A stretch of DNA of 64,000 nt from Terebella lapidaria (Eukaryota; Annelida; Polychaeta; Terebellida; Terebellidae), in contig OX424566.1 of assembly GCA_949152475.1 (NCBI GenBank), forward strand, positions 9,509,177 through 9,573,176, given 5' to 3'. The notes under the pieces were generated by a model. The model ran no database searches. It saw nothing but the letters and a program-made list of their open reading frames with translations, and was not told the origin of the DNA. Below are positions 47,342-59,239 of the stretch, piece by piece; positions within the stretch are counted from its first letter, which is position 1; every line of letters begins with the position of its first letter. A program made the position numbers and the translations under genes.

Positions 47342-48937
47342 CTTGATAATTCTTGGCGACACATTTCATGGCGTTTTCACGATGGATCGCTTTCCGCATT
47401 CACAATCACTGCTTTGTTTCCGGCAGCGGCATTTTCTGCAAGCAAGACGCGAAAACACACATCGTAAAAACACTAAAAATCTATCAATATTTGTATTGCT
47501 GGAACCCAGTGTCACTAGTCACTATCGTCGTGCAGGCATTAGAAAAAAAGCGCTTCATCACGCAATGATCAATCGGGTGTTTAAGATATCGGTGGGTGAC
47601 GAGAGACTTCCACATTGTACATTGTGAAGTCACAGACTTGACTTCCCTTATGACGTGAGGGAACATGTTATGATCCCCTCAGCGTAAACCTCCGCATGCA
47701 ATCAATGCGGGTGTCTAGTGACTGCTTTCGAGGACTTGTATCCGCATGCAGTTCGACACCGGAGTGCGTGAGTCTTAGTCACTTCGACTCCGGGCGGAGA
47801 CTTGGTGACTCATGGCACTTCAACAATTTGCTGTGTGTCAATTAGTTCTTAATGGAATTCTTTGAGAATAACATTTATATAAAATTCTAACACCACAAAT
47901 TTATACAAATTAAGCGAGTGAAGAGGTAGAATACTGTACAGCGGGTGCTGAAAATTTTTAAGAAATCATTGGAAAATATAAATACTTCCCAACAAAAAAG
48001 TACATAGAATGACAGAATTATCCATATTAGTATAATATTACAATTGTTGGTTGTTCCTTACCATGAACCCAAGACTCTCATATTCCCAAATGGAAAATCA
48101 AATAACAAATTGTAAGTGAATATACTGGTATGTCAAAGTTAAGATAAGATTACTTGAATTGCTATAATTCTAAATCCGGAATTAAGGTGAATACACCACA
48201 TATAACACACGGATCTTTAAGGAAGAACACAGTCTGTTTGCCAGTATTTGGTAGGCTACATATTTTCTACTTGCATGTTAGAAAATCCATTCACATACCA
48301 AGTCCCATGCACTGAGAAATTGCCACAACTAGGCCTTTTACATGCAGACAGTGTTCATGAGTGTAATTATCCTAGATTCTTATGTTAAACCTTACCTGTT
48401 TGTCAGAAATAGAAAATTAGAAAAGAAGAAAAAGAACTGAATTGGAGACTGAAAAGATGACAAATGGCTTTACTATGCACGCGTACGATTTTTTGAGTGT
48501 CATGCAAACTGAGTAATACAGTAACTTCACATGCACATCAACACGTACTTGATTATTTTATTTTTAAAAAAAAAAATTGGAATGCAAGTTTTAAAATCAA
48601 TAAAATATTATTTAACCCGTATGCAGATCAATTCATCTGTTTTGGAAGTCGCGCACTGTGTGCCGTCTGCGCGCGGGCTTTGACAATAATGACCTATCGT
48701 CTGTCCTCTCCCGCGCAAAATATTGTCCAAGCGCGCTTCCTGCCCAGATCAACACCACGATATTCCAATAACTTTACCGTGTCAAAATACAACATTCAAA
48801 CATATCGAACTGATACCTACCTTGGCGAATATCCCTTGCTACGGGCCGTGTCTCTCTCTGGATTGGACTCTAGTGAAAACGACCCTGGACATCGGTTTTT
48901 CCAGTGACAAGCATGGGTGTCGTCTGTCTGTCCGCAG

Positions 48938-49022
48938 ATCGATCCCGGGAACGGCCAGTGCCGTACTTGGAGTCACCCCCTCTGCCTAGCTCCACGTGCT
49001 GTGCGCCCGCGTGCAGAGGGTG
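48938..49022 (+). CDS. candidate 85-nt exon (strand ambiguous)
   Basis: On the plus strand a strong acceptor (GTCTGTCTGTCCGCAG) and the donor GGTG-GTAAGT bracket 85 bases, open in two frames (one reads RSRERPVPYLESPPLPSS). On the minus strand the same DNA has an ATG frame (49040 down to 48870; MSRRTYHPLHAGAQHVELGR at its start) with a TATAAAT at 49071-49065 unusually close to the ATG. I favour the plus-strand exon because of the paired splice sites. Confidence 0.3.
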
Positions 49023-49239
49023 GTAAGTTCGTCTGCTCATGCAGACCTCAGAGCTAAGAGGGAAATTTATAGACTCAAGCGGACTGCTCTCCATTTAGAA
49101 ACATATATGATGAATTGGTGAATAGTACTTTCAATTTGGACAACACAAGGTATTTATATAAGTTGACGATTTGTCAACTATTTTTTTACAATCATTTATG
49201 CACAATCAATTGGTGCAGTGCTAGTTGTTCGGCATAACG

Positions 49240-49370
49240 TTTCCCTTCGCGCTGAAGGCGGGAAAATTTGGCGGGAAGAGCCGCGTCTTCACGAACAGCC
49301 AAAACACAGCAGCGATTGACGTCACAGCGAGGGATTGCGCTAAATATAGACTCGCACGGCACGCGGGGTG
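49240..49370 (+). promoter_or_regulatory. E2F/CRE/TATA-type core promoter
   Basis: In order: TTCGCGC within 49240-49255; back-to-back E2F-type sites GGCGGGAAAA and TTTGGCGGGAA at 49257-49277; a perfect CRE TGACGTCA at 49317-49324; and a TATA-like TAAATATA at 49341-49348. Spacing from the TATA-like box predicts a start near 49370-49375. E2F sites of this form mark genes induced at G1/S; CREs bind CREB/ATF factors. Confidence 0.6.
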
Positions 49371-49974
49371 GTTCAGCGCCGTGCTGTAGCCGTGCTGTGG
49401 CTGTGCAAGACTGCGCAAGCTTTGTTGCTCAGAGAGGAAAAGCAATAGATTGTACAGAGAGTACGGGCTGTATTGCCTCACAGCATAGGACGGGGCCTGC
49501 AGTTGCCTGTCTCTGACATGTGCTTGCCTCGGTCGGCTCCATTCCTGCTGTTTTTTCCTTCCTCTTCTCAATAGCAAAACGTTGAAACTCTTGCTAATCG
49601 TGTGGTCTGTCTGGCTGGCGTGCCCGACTGACTGACTGATTGACTGACAACAAGAAAGCGGTCTGGCGCGGAGACATTGCAAAGCCATCATAGGCGTCTC
49701 GGACGGCCCGTCAAGTTAAATTTTCACTGGAGGAAACGGACTGCGCTTGCAAGATATTGGTTTTGTGTGTCGTCGCTGGCCATGTTAACAGCCCAGTGAC
49801 GGTGGTCTGCGCTGGCTGTGTTTAGCTCACCAACGTGGTGGGAAGAATCGTACGCGGCTCATCCATGAATGGAGCAAAATTGGTGTGAGGAGAAAACCCA
49901 GCTCACGGCCACCTAGCTTACTACACCTAAATGTCGTGTTTATGTACATAAGAGCGGGGATATCAACACCATAG
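49371..49974 (+). other. candidate non-coding first exon (5' UTR)
   Basis: It runs from the inferred start to CACCATAG at 49974, followed by GTAAGTTTACT, an ideal donor. The region is CpG-rich, ATG frames in it are short, and no frame spans it, as expected for an untranslated leader exon. The gene would continue to the right past a long intron. A possible next piece is the small splice-bracketed segment near 52346, but this is unproven. Confidence 0.5.
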
Positions 49975-50494
49975 GTAAGTTTACTCAGTCCAATCATTAG
50001 ATCTCCTGTACATGTTTTAGGGCAGGTTTTGGTTCTTAGGTATTGATATATCATGAATGGACTTTTGTGTTTTATGTGCTGATGTAAGCTCTAAAGACTC
50101 ACTGGATTTGCTTACATCGAATACTGAAAAAATTTTATAATAGGTCTCTGCTGCTTTTCTTTCGCTCACTGACATGTTATGATTAATTTTGATAGCTTTA
50201 TTTGCAAATGATACATGTATTTGTACCAGGTTCCATTCAAATACACCATACTGTGGCCACTGGCAGAAAATAATAACATGTTTGAAAGATGTTGTCATTG
50301 TTTATGTGAAGGAATGCAGAAGTCAACAGATATTGCATAATTGCACATTTCTTCAGTACCAAAAATCTTTGTTGTAAAATGTGTGAAAGTTAAACAGCTG
50401 ATTCAGATGGTACATGTATGGCTGCTTTCACTCTTTTTTCAATACATCATAATTGGTTAGCATGTAGTGGTGAGAAAAGTGTAAGGAGTTTACT

Positions 50495-50690
50495 GTAAAA
50501 CGACTAATTTTGGCGGACGATTTATTTGGCGGATTTGGCGGTAGGGGAAAAACCGCCAAATTAAATCGTCCGCCAAATTAACTAGATATATGTTAAGAAA
50601 TATAAGTGGTCTTGAATCCGCCAAATTAAATCTCCGCCAAATGGCGTGGGGCTCAAAACCGCCAAATTTAACAGCCACCAAATGTCTCAA
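50495..50690. repeat. cluster of TTTGGCGG motifs (MITE-like)
   Basis: Eight copies of TTTGGCGG or its complement CCGCCAAA lie in about 160 bp: three forward at the left and five inverted to the right. This forms a fold-back such as TTGGCGGACGATTTA with TAAATCGTCCGCCAA. The layout suggests a small palindromic element. No target duplication was identified. Confidence 0.6.
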
Positions 50691-50699
50691 ATTGTCAGG

Positions 50700-53600
50700 G
50701 TAACTTCATAAATGCTCAATACTATCATGTTGGTGTAGACAGATCCTAACACATACATTTGCAGCTGAAATGGCTATATATCCAAACCCGGGACGGTGGA
50801 TGTCTCGTTGACGTGTTTCAGCCCCGGGGATTTTTCAGTACAAAGAGGACAAATCAATGACAGTTTATGTGATGGTGTGAGTGTTGTCTGAGGTGGAGAC
50901 AGGCTTACAAAATAGTGGCAGAATCTGAAGAAGCAGCTCGATCCACACTCGAAAATTGTCATAGAGTTTCATGTTTCTGAAGAGTGATATCAAAATGCCG
51001 CAATTTTTTTATGGATTATATTAAAATTCCATTGCTCAACCTGGACTATTGTAAGTTCTACTCAACATATACCTGCATGAGTTTATTGATCAGTATTACA
51101 GGGTCAACTATGGAACATTTCGAGTGAATATCTGCGCTGTCTATATGTAAAACCGGTGTTTTTTTTGTTGCAATATAATGTAGCAATGGCTGACTGTCTG
51201 TTGCGTTGCAACATGACATAATGAAACAAGTTCCACCGGTTGACAGTTAATGAATGCCAGCGGCCATTGTGTAATTGTTGATAACTCGCCCACTGTCTAT
51301 CGGCTATTCATAGTACCACCACACAGTATTGAAGCGACCGCGTCGACTCTCAATGGCAGCGTTAACAGGATTAGGTAATGTAGATTAGTGTTGACTATCC
51401 ACGGGTCACACACAGGACCTATATTTGCACAAAGAATACATTTTTTCCCAGACAACGAGTGCTACTGGGGGTATCTCTCGACTGGGCCACTGTGTGTGTA
51501 TTGCTTTGAGGGAGTAGACAGTACCAGTCAATATACATGAAGAGGACATTTATTTATGGCAGTTGGGAGCTCTAGCTTCCTCATGTTTACGAGGACAACG
51601 TGGTCACTGCTCTCCATGGAAGGTGGTTAGTTGGTTGGCGTTATTACTTTTACTGGAACATTTTAGAAAAGAGGAGTTGTGTTGAACATACTCTCTTCAG
51701 AAGTGCAGATTTCTCACTCTGTATCAAATTGGAAGGTATACATACAGATCTAACATCTTCATGGAAATAGAGTAGGAGATAGAAATGTGACTTTACTTGT
51801 TTACATACAGCATAGTTGCACATGGCCTAATAATAGAGTGCCCCCCCCCCCCCCCCCAATCTTTTCCTAAAAAATGTTAGATTTTTGTAACTTTGTAATT
51901 CACTTCATATCTTTCTAATAAGATCTTGGAGGATTGAAGACTATAGATATTCAGTGATTTTCTCGACGCCATATTTATGTGATTTCATGATATTTTTTCA
52001 CGGATCCATCAATACACATGTATGTACTGCTCTGAAATATATTGCCAAGCTGTCAATGCATGAAATGCGATATTTAATAGCAATTATTTTTTGGTTAAAA
52101 AATGAAGGTCTTCCCAGAGTCTGCTGTTTTCCTGGACACACCATGGAAATTCCAGCCCTAAAAAATCCCAGATGAATCAAAGGAACCAATATGCATGGCT
52201 TAATGTTGAATAATGTGCCGTCTTCCTGCCTGGCATTTTATGCGGCCAATCTCACAAGTTATATTACAATGTCTAAGCTCTTTCGGCTACGGCTGCACCA
52301 GGCTAAGATCCAATTTCTTGTCTGTGATTTTTCTTTTCTGCCAAGGTGGTCCATATGCTTCCAGCGGTGAAGAGGATTTGGGTGAGCAGCAATGCCTTGT
52401 CACCAAAAGCCTCTCAAATTTAATTCTCTCCAAGCTGCTTGGGATGAAGTGAAGGAATGCTTTCCTGCATGTCGTCAGCGTTCTGAGGATTTCACATCGA
52501 GATGAAATGTACAGATAAAATAGCTGGTTTGTGGGTAAAACCTATTGTCACTGTTGATCACTGTATTGAATTAATGTGACAATTCCTTGGGTGATTTTTA
52601 TTGTAGTTTTTTTTGTTGTGCCCATGCATGTTCAGAAATTCTCACAATCAATTTCAAGACTTATCGGATCTCCCCTTCATCAAGTCGCCTCATTATCATG
52701 AGAGGCAAATCAACAAGAATTTAAAGCGGGAGTAATGTGATATAAAAAGGAACTGATGTGGGAAAAAATGATCAACACATTTGTTATGTGTTCTCTGATG
52801 ATAATATCATCCGGGAATTTCTGCCTCTATACAGTACATTGTATAGTCACTCATTTTGTGTTGGCTTATAGCAACAGTTAAAGTGGGGAAATCGGGTTTT
52901 GGTTTTCTGTCTGAAAATGATCAATAGCTGTCCTTAGAACAGCTGTACAATGCAGAAGTTCCAATGCGCACATGAACTTGAAGATTGTAAGAATAGTTTA
53001 GCATGGAGCGGTTCCCATGCAGTAATGCAAAATTAACAAACATAACTTGAAATATAGAAAGATACACAGCCGTTTCACTTGAAACTTGTATATGTATGGT
53101 ATATTATAGTGATGGAACTCAAATATTCAGTTTGATTCTTTTGTGTTGCAAATAACGACAATATACCGGTAGGGAACTTTGTGTCTTTGTTTATGTTAGC
53201 GCAGATGTAATGTAAACAATTCGTTCACATCGTGCGTTTTTTCGGCTGTAATAGCACTGTCATCTAATATATGCTAGCCAACTGATTGATAATGAATTCC
53301 AGAAACCGATTATTCCACTTTAATCACTGGTGAGCACAATTCATGAACTGTACTTGTCACAGGTCCGAATCCCAGGCAATCATGTTCCACAGTACATATA
53401 TCTGTCAGTTACGGCTCACAGTTTGTTCCGAATTTTAGTGTATTAAAGGTAGCAGTTTTCAGCACAAACGTGTTTCAAGTTTATGCTACAAGAATCAGCT
53501 ATAACACAAAAGAACCCACTATTACAGTACTTATCATCAAACTACATGGTTTATAACATGGGCATTTCAGACCATGTGATCTCATGCTGTTTGTCGTAAA

Positions 53601-53812
53601 GTCCCTGTATTCCAGCATAAAATTAATGCAATAAAGTTTTACTATTGTCCTCATCAGAGGTAGTGCATTCCATCGAACCAGAAACTCTTATGGGTTTGTG
53701 ATTGAACATAACTGTATATGGTGTAAGTGTATTTCTATAAGTTCAATATCATGCAAATCAACACCCATCACTGAGGATGTACACTCCATTTCTCAAATTA
53801 CTTCAGCTTTAA
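50700..53812. other. intron-like stretch
   Basis: A C run of 17 lies at 51841-51857. TTTTTCTTTTCTGCCAAG, then about 36 bases, then GGTGAGCA near 52329-52390 is a possible tiny exon, encoding about GGPYASSGEEDL. Nothing else is supported. Confidence 0.4.
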
Positions 53813-54693
53813 AGTACTAGGAACATATGAGCTCAAATTAAAGCACAATGTGAGCTGATCAGAACGGTTTTTACAGCATGTGAATATCTCGATTCCTTCA
53901 AAAGTCTTCAAAGTTCAAATTTCCCAAATTACAATTTGAAAAATCATACAGCTCATTAAAAGTATGCAAATTTGTATGCATGACGTCACAGGGGGAACAT
54001 TCTTCAATTAAATGGTTTCAATGGCATATTAAAGTCTTAAGAAATTGCAATTATTCAACAAAGCTTATTCCACATGCTCTACATAATTGATAGTCAATGA
54101 ATTTCACATCCGGATAGTTGCCAAGGTCACCAGTATTGATAAAAGGCCCCTAGCAACCAGGGTTGCTATGGCCCAAATCCACAGTCATATCGATAAGCAA
54201 ACAAAACCAAAGGTGAAAATGGATTGACTCCACACGCATAATTATGCAATAATCAAATTCTGTCAAAACCCCTATTTCTGGCAGTTAGGACCCATAGTAA
54301 CCAATGGTTGCTAGGGACTCCAGCAGGTGAATAGTAACACTTTGACAGTAACAGTAACACTTTGAACAACACTGATTATTGACCATACCTATCAATGTTT
54401 GAAGTTTAGGTTTGCAATAATTCTGACCAGATCAATTATATTAAGACTCAAACTTGCCTGATTAGAAATACTCCCCCTTCTACGTCACGAATACCTCATT
54501 TGCATACTAATTAGCTTCTCGTAAAATCCAGAAGTGTTCATTCCAGCATATGTCATAACCTGCCAAAATGTGACATTCTAATAGCCATAACTTTTTAACC
54601 AATATAAATATTGGCATGCAGTAAACTTCATTTTACTCAGCAAAACTAGGTCTCTCCTTTGAGTTCACATCATATTTTCCTGTTCCTAGTACT
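53813..54693 (-). mobile_element. TTAA-type MITE copy 3, inverted (881 bp)
   Basis: It is the reverse complement of the copy at 21769-22661 and is flanked by perfect TTAA on both sides (53809-53812 and 54694-54697). Small indels include a duplicated GTAACACTTTGA segment near 54343-54366. Confidence 0.9.
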
Positions 54694-55201
54694 TTAACAT
54701 CAGTGGAGTGTAATTGAAATAAAGAGTATTACCGGTACTCTGTCTACATGTATATGATGTACACCAAATTTGTATTTACTATTTACATGAACTGAGGTTT
54801 TTTTTTTTACGTAAATTTTCCATGAACCATATGGGTACATAGATGAACTGTATTTTCTTTGCAAATATGTGGATTTTCATGCGATTTTCTTTTCTCTGGA
54901 AGACATTTGGTCATATATTTTTATTCTGTGATTTTATGTTCGCTCGAACCGCTGATAATCCACACTGTTTCAACATTACATGTCTAGTTGTTTTGCCACA
55001 TGAATCCACAATCATAAAAAAGATGCAATATTAATGTTTTCACATTATCACATTTTTCACAACTCTTTGCTGCTATTTTAATCTCCATTTATGCATCCAG
55101 TGTATCAAATGAAATATTGACAGGGATCATAATCTTATCTCCATGAAGAGAGTTTTCTCTCATATCAGACGAGAACTGATACTGACAGATAATAATTTAC
55201 T

Positions 55202-55226
55202 CCCCCCCTCCCCCCCCCCCCCTCCC
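55202..55226 (+). repeat. C-rich tract
   Basis: Runs of C broken by single T bases. Confidence 0.85.
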
Positions 55227-55448
55227 CATAACCTACACCCAGCTCCCGTCTTCCATAGTCCCCAATTTTCTCATGCCTCTGAGAGAGGGTTCCGCGTTAT
55301 TGATCACACGCCTCTGTAAATATAAATTGTTCGGTTTGTTTGCCATATGGATATGATACGATAACTTACACCATTGGGCGATGAGATTGAACGGCAGTGG
55401 TTATTCGACTGTGATCGTTGCTGTTTTTTTCCCTTCGCTGACAGTCAA

Positions 55449-55451
55449 ATA

Positions 55452-55482
<31 letters not shown>
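55449..55482 (+). repeat. (AT)n microsatellite
   Basis: AT alternation with one TG interruption. Frames crossing it give artefactual Tyr-Ile repeats. Confidence 0.9.
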
Positions 55483-57081
55483 GGAATTCACACTCGAGTA
55501 GAACTCTGCAAGCCTGTTTTGTCGCCAATAATAGCGGTGCTTTGTCATGTACGGGCAGCGAAAAATCCTGTACCAAACATTCAGTCAGGCCGGAAGACAG
55601 GACGGGAGGCGTTATATTGTAGTATTGATTAAAGTTGACAAGCGGTTTCAATAGCAAGCGCACAAGTGTGAAATTGCAGCAGAGCGGTTGTGCGTAAGTG
55701 TGTGTCTGTGCGGTGGTTTTGGTGGTTGGAGAGTTGAAAAAATTAAATGAAGTGAAAAAACTGCAAACAGCATTACGCTTGCCCTTTGATTGAATGTGTA
55801 AATTTTTTTCTTTTTCATATAAATTTTTCGTTGGGTTTTCTGGGACCTAATGGCGACAAAAGCACTGTTTTTAGTCTCCTGGGCAAACCTTTCAGACTAA
55901 ATTCAATGATTTCTGGTGAGGGGAAATACATGTTTGATATGGCAATTATTCTAGTATCTGGTTTCAATACAGTACTCTAAACCCGGAAATTGTTAGTGTC
56001 CGTTTATTTAGCTTTTTTTACCTTTTTGCTTAAAATGCTAATATTAATGGATACTAATACAATAATTTTTAAACACAACATATGATGGCAAGATAAAAAT
56101 GTTAAACGGTCCTCAATGAATGTAATTAATATAATCAGGTAGGGAACAGATTGTTAACGTACATGATGGTCTCAAGGATGGATATTGAGTGAGAAATATG
56201 GGGAAAATATGTAAGTATTGCTATTATTAACTCTTTGAAAATGTTTTGGTGACACATATTTAATACTAACAATAGTACAATTCCCTGGAAAAAAACCTGC
56301 TTAGTACAATATTTTTCTGAATTTTGTATAGAATCGCTTTGTGCGTTAACAATCCAAGATGAAATACGGGTGGCGGCGGTGAAATAATAAATATATATAT
56401 TTTTTATATATCGTGGAAATTTGTAGCGGCGATTTTTTAAAAGTGAAACTCGATTTTTTTTAGGCGGCAATTCCATAGACCAACTTCACAATTTGGTGTG
56501 GCCTTAGCACGCTTGGAAATAGGTGAAATTTGAGAGGATTTTTTGGGAAAATCATTGATATCATATACAGTGTTATGTAAATTTGGTAAAACTAGCCTAG
56601 ATATGATGCTTGAAGCAATATACGACCATTTTATAAGAATATAAGGACACTTATTAAGTGAAGAACAGCAACGTTTTTACTGTGAGAAAAGGGGGCGCTC
56701 TTCTATTAGGGCACGTGCTTCTATTAGGACCAATACCGTACTTTTGTTTATGCGTTTATGCAGTATGCAGAATGATCATGATGCCTTTAAATCAGGATGT
56801 TTGATGAAAAAACACACCATAGGCGAAAGACTACAATGCTCTGTTGTTCCCACAACAAAAAAGCCCCAGAAAGGGGAAGATGGGATGTGATAGGAATTAT
56901 AACATCAGGCCCGCTGCTCAAGATTGATTGACACTATCTGCTGGATAGAATATGATTTCATTGCGATGAGACTGCAATCAAAAGAAGAAGAAGAAAACAA
57001 AGATGGATTCACAATAATATTATACTTTTTTTTTTTTTTGATTGAATGGCGTGTGATGGAAATCACAGAATTACAGTAACA

Positions 57082-57589
57082 ATTTCGCAAAACCTCACTA
57101 GCCATGTGAACGCTACATGCTAAATGCTAGGCCATGCGATTACATGTGACTTGATGCTAGCATCAACTCGCATGGTGCGACCAATGGGCGCAATGCCATC
57201 GCATCAGGCAGCCGTCTTAGTTGAACAGGCGAGCATTGTCTTGGACAGATGCACGCATCCTTTGTTTCTGACTAAAATACAGACTTTAATATGAACTGAA
57301 CTTAAACACTGCATTTGCCCATACGATCTACATGATACAGACTGTCTATAAACCACTCGACCATGTGTTTGCAAGCATAATGCGAGCATATAATGGCCTT
57401 CACAAGAAAATTCGAAATGCGAAATGCTTTTAGTGTGCCACAGTGCCAAGAAGCAATGCTAGCATCGAGCGATGCTCACATACACAGTGCTAGCATCAAA
57501 TCGCATGATGCTACGTCAGGCGAAGTTGGGCGAACACGTGCTAAATGCCAGGTTACTTGTGCTAGCGTTTTGGTGAGGTTTTGCGAAAT
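57082..57589. mobile_element. 508-bp MITE with 17-bp perfect TIRs
   Basis: ATTTCGCAAAACCTCAC (57082-57098) is exactly inverted at 57573-57589. Subterminal regions share GCTAAATGC and repeated GATGCTAGCATC-type words in both orientations. It is non-coding. A target duplication is uncertain, so no family is assigned. Confidence 0.7.
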
Positions 57590-58561
57590 CAGTACTGTAC
57601 TGACATCAAAGACAATAATTTACAAAATGTCCACCTGTCATTGAAAATGATTTCATGTTTCAAGACTGAAGTGACTCACATCTGTATATTCAATTTTAAT
57701 TAAAAATTTTAGAAGTATTTTCATAGTGTAATCTCCTCCGTGACCTCATTTTTTCGTCCTCATGATCTGAATATGTGTGGTCTAGTTTACTGTGAACATA
57801 CTTTTTTACGGGGATGTAATGAAGAAAATACATTGTAAGACTATTTGACGAAGATTATCGTTTACAATACTAGGATTTTATTTTTAGGTTTTTGCGGCCA
57901 CCATGAATTGTGTAAAATAAATCCACCACAAAAAGTAGCAGGCTAACAGTATGAGTGTTACCAAAAACCCATAACTCTCTCACAGGGTTTCGATATCACT
58001 GTGTCAGTGCAGGGCCATTATCATTATACATGTTTTTCGGTGGTGGAATGCTGGTCTCCTTCAGACCTGCGAATGCAGTAAATGCAGCTCATTTATGTCG
58101 GAAATCTAGGAGATCTCTTCATTATAGCCTACTGTACAGCCAGATAACAACATCTTAGAGGCGACGTGACACAGAAGTGGTGAATGATTGTCCACTGTGT
58201 TACTGTGGGAACACGAACAAAGTGAACTAAACGGGATCGGTCTCCGCCCCCGCGGCTCTCTGGCAGGACAATAGCCCAGTCCATCATTGCCAAGGTGTTA
58301 GTCAAGTTGCTTCTCCTCTTGGGTTTTTCCCTGCAGGATGATGAGGTTGATGTGACGATCCGAGTGTCTTTTGGGCTTCCAGGCTGACAGTCACGATGGC
58401 GGGCTGCTGAGCATGGCTGGCGTCTGGTCAGTAGACTCGCAGAGAAACAGTCTGAAAGTGGGCCCCTGGGGAAATATTCCGTACAGAATCAGTGATTGAA
58501 AATGTACATTGTCGGCTGTCATTAAGGCATTTCGGCAGAAATGCCTTTATGGTTTTAGCAG

Positions 58562-58563
<2 letters not shown>

Positions 58564-58607
<44 letters not shown>
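58564..58607 (+). repeat. poly(T) tract, 44 bases
   Basis: Uninterrupted T run near the left end of the composite element. It creates an artefactual poly-Lys frame on the minus strand. Confidence 0.95.
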
Positions 58608-59239
58608 CTTCTTCCGCCACTTTTGGTTTCCGGACGATAACTTTAGATTGCCTTGACGGATCCTTGTCAAATTTTCACCACAAGTCAGAAATGATATGTG
58701 GAAGAACCCTATTCTTTTTGAGCCGGATCCGAGGTCCGTGAGGTCCGTGAGGATGAAATCAAGGCTAATTTTGAGACTTGGTTTCCGGACGATAACTGGA
58801 AAAATATTTATGCAATAGTTGCAGAACTCTGCATGGAGGTTCATATGCCACCAGGGAAGAACCCTATTGATTTTGGGATCGATCCGTCAAACGACCTTTG
58901 ACCTAGAGGTCAAAATAATTTTTTGCTGATTCATCCTTGAGGCTTCCTGCATATCTCAGAAACCGTGCATCGTAGAGCGAAACGGACGTTATTTTCGGAC
59001 TCGTCGCCCTAGACAAACATCTCTAGGGTGTACTTTTTTTTTTGATCCGGCTCCGAGGTCCGTGAGGTCCGTGAGGATGAAATCGAGGAACTTGGTTTCC
59101 GGACGATAACTCAAAAAATATTCAGGCACAAGTTGCAGAATTTTGCACGGAGGTTTATATATCACCAGGGAAGAACCCTATTGATTTTGGGATCGATACC
59201 TCAAACGACCTTTGACCTAGAGGTCGAAATAATTTTTTG

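Noticed and set aside
48375-48400. Minus-strand polypyrimidine tract ending CAG-GTAAGG, like a recursive splice site
   Set aside because: No minus-strand gene is known to span this point; the proposed minus gene starts to its left, so the site has no host intron.
49221-49691. 156-codon minus frame over the 49.2-49.7 kb region
   Set aside because: It runs antisense through the CpG-rich promoter and leader exon; base composition explains its length.
55786-55980. Frame containing LGFLGPNGDKSTVFSLLG, resembling an ABC-transporter Walker A motif
   Set aside because: The P-loop is one residue short of GxxGxGKS/T, no Q-loop, signature or Walker B follows, and there is no splice context. A decayed ABC fragment is possible but chance is as likely.
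58428-58844. 138-codon minus frame with a poly-Lys tract
   Set aside because: It is created by the 44-base T run and flanking repeat sequence of the composite element; no gene signals.
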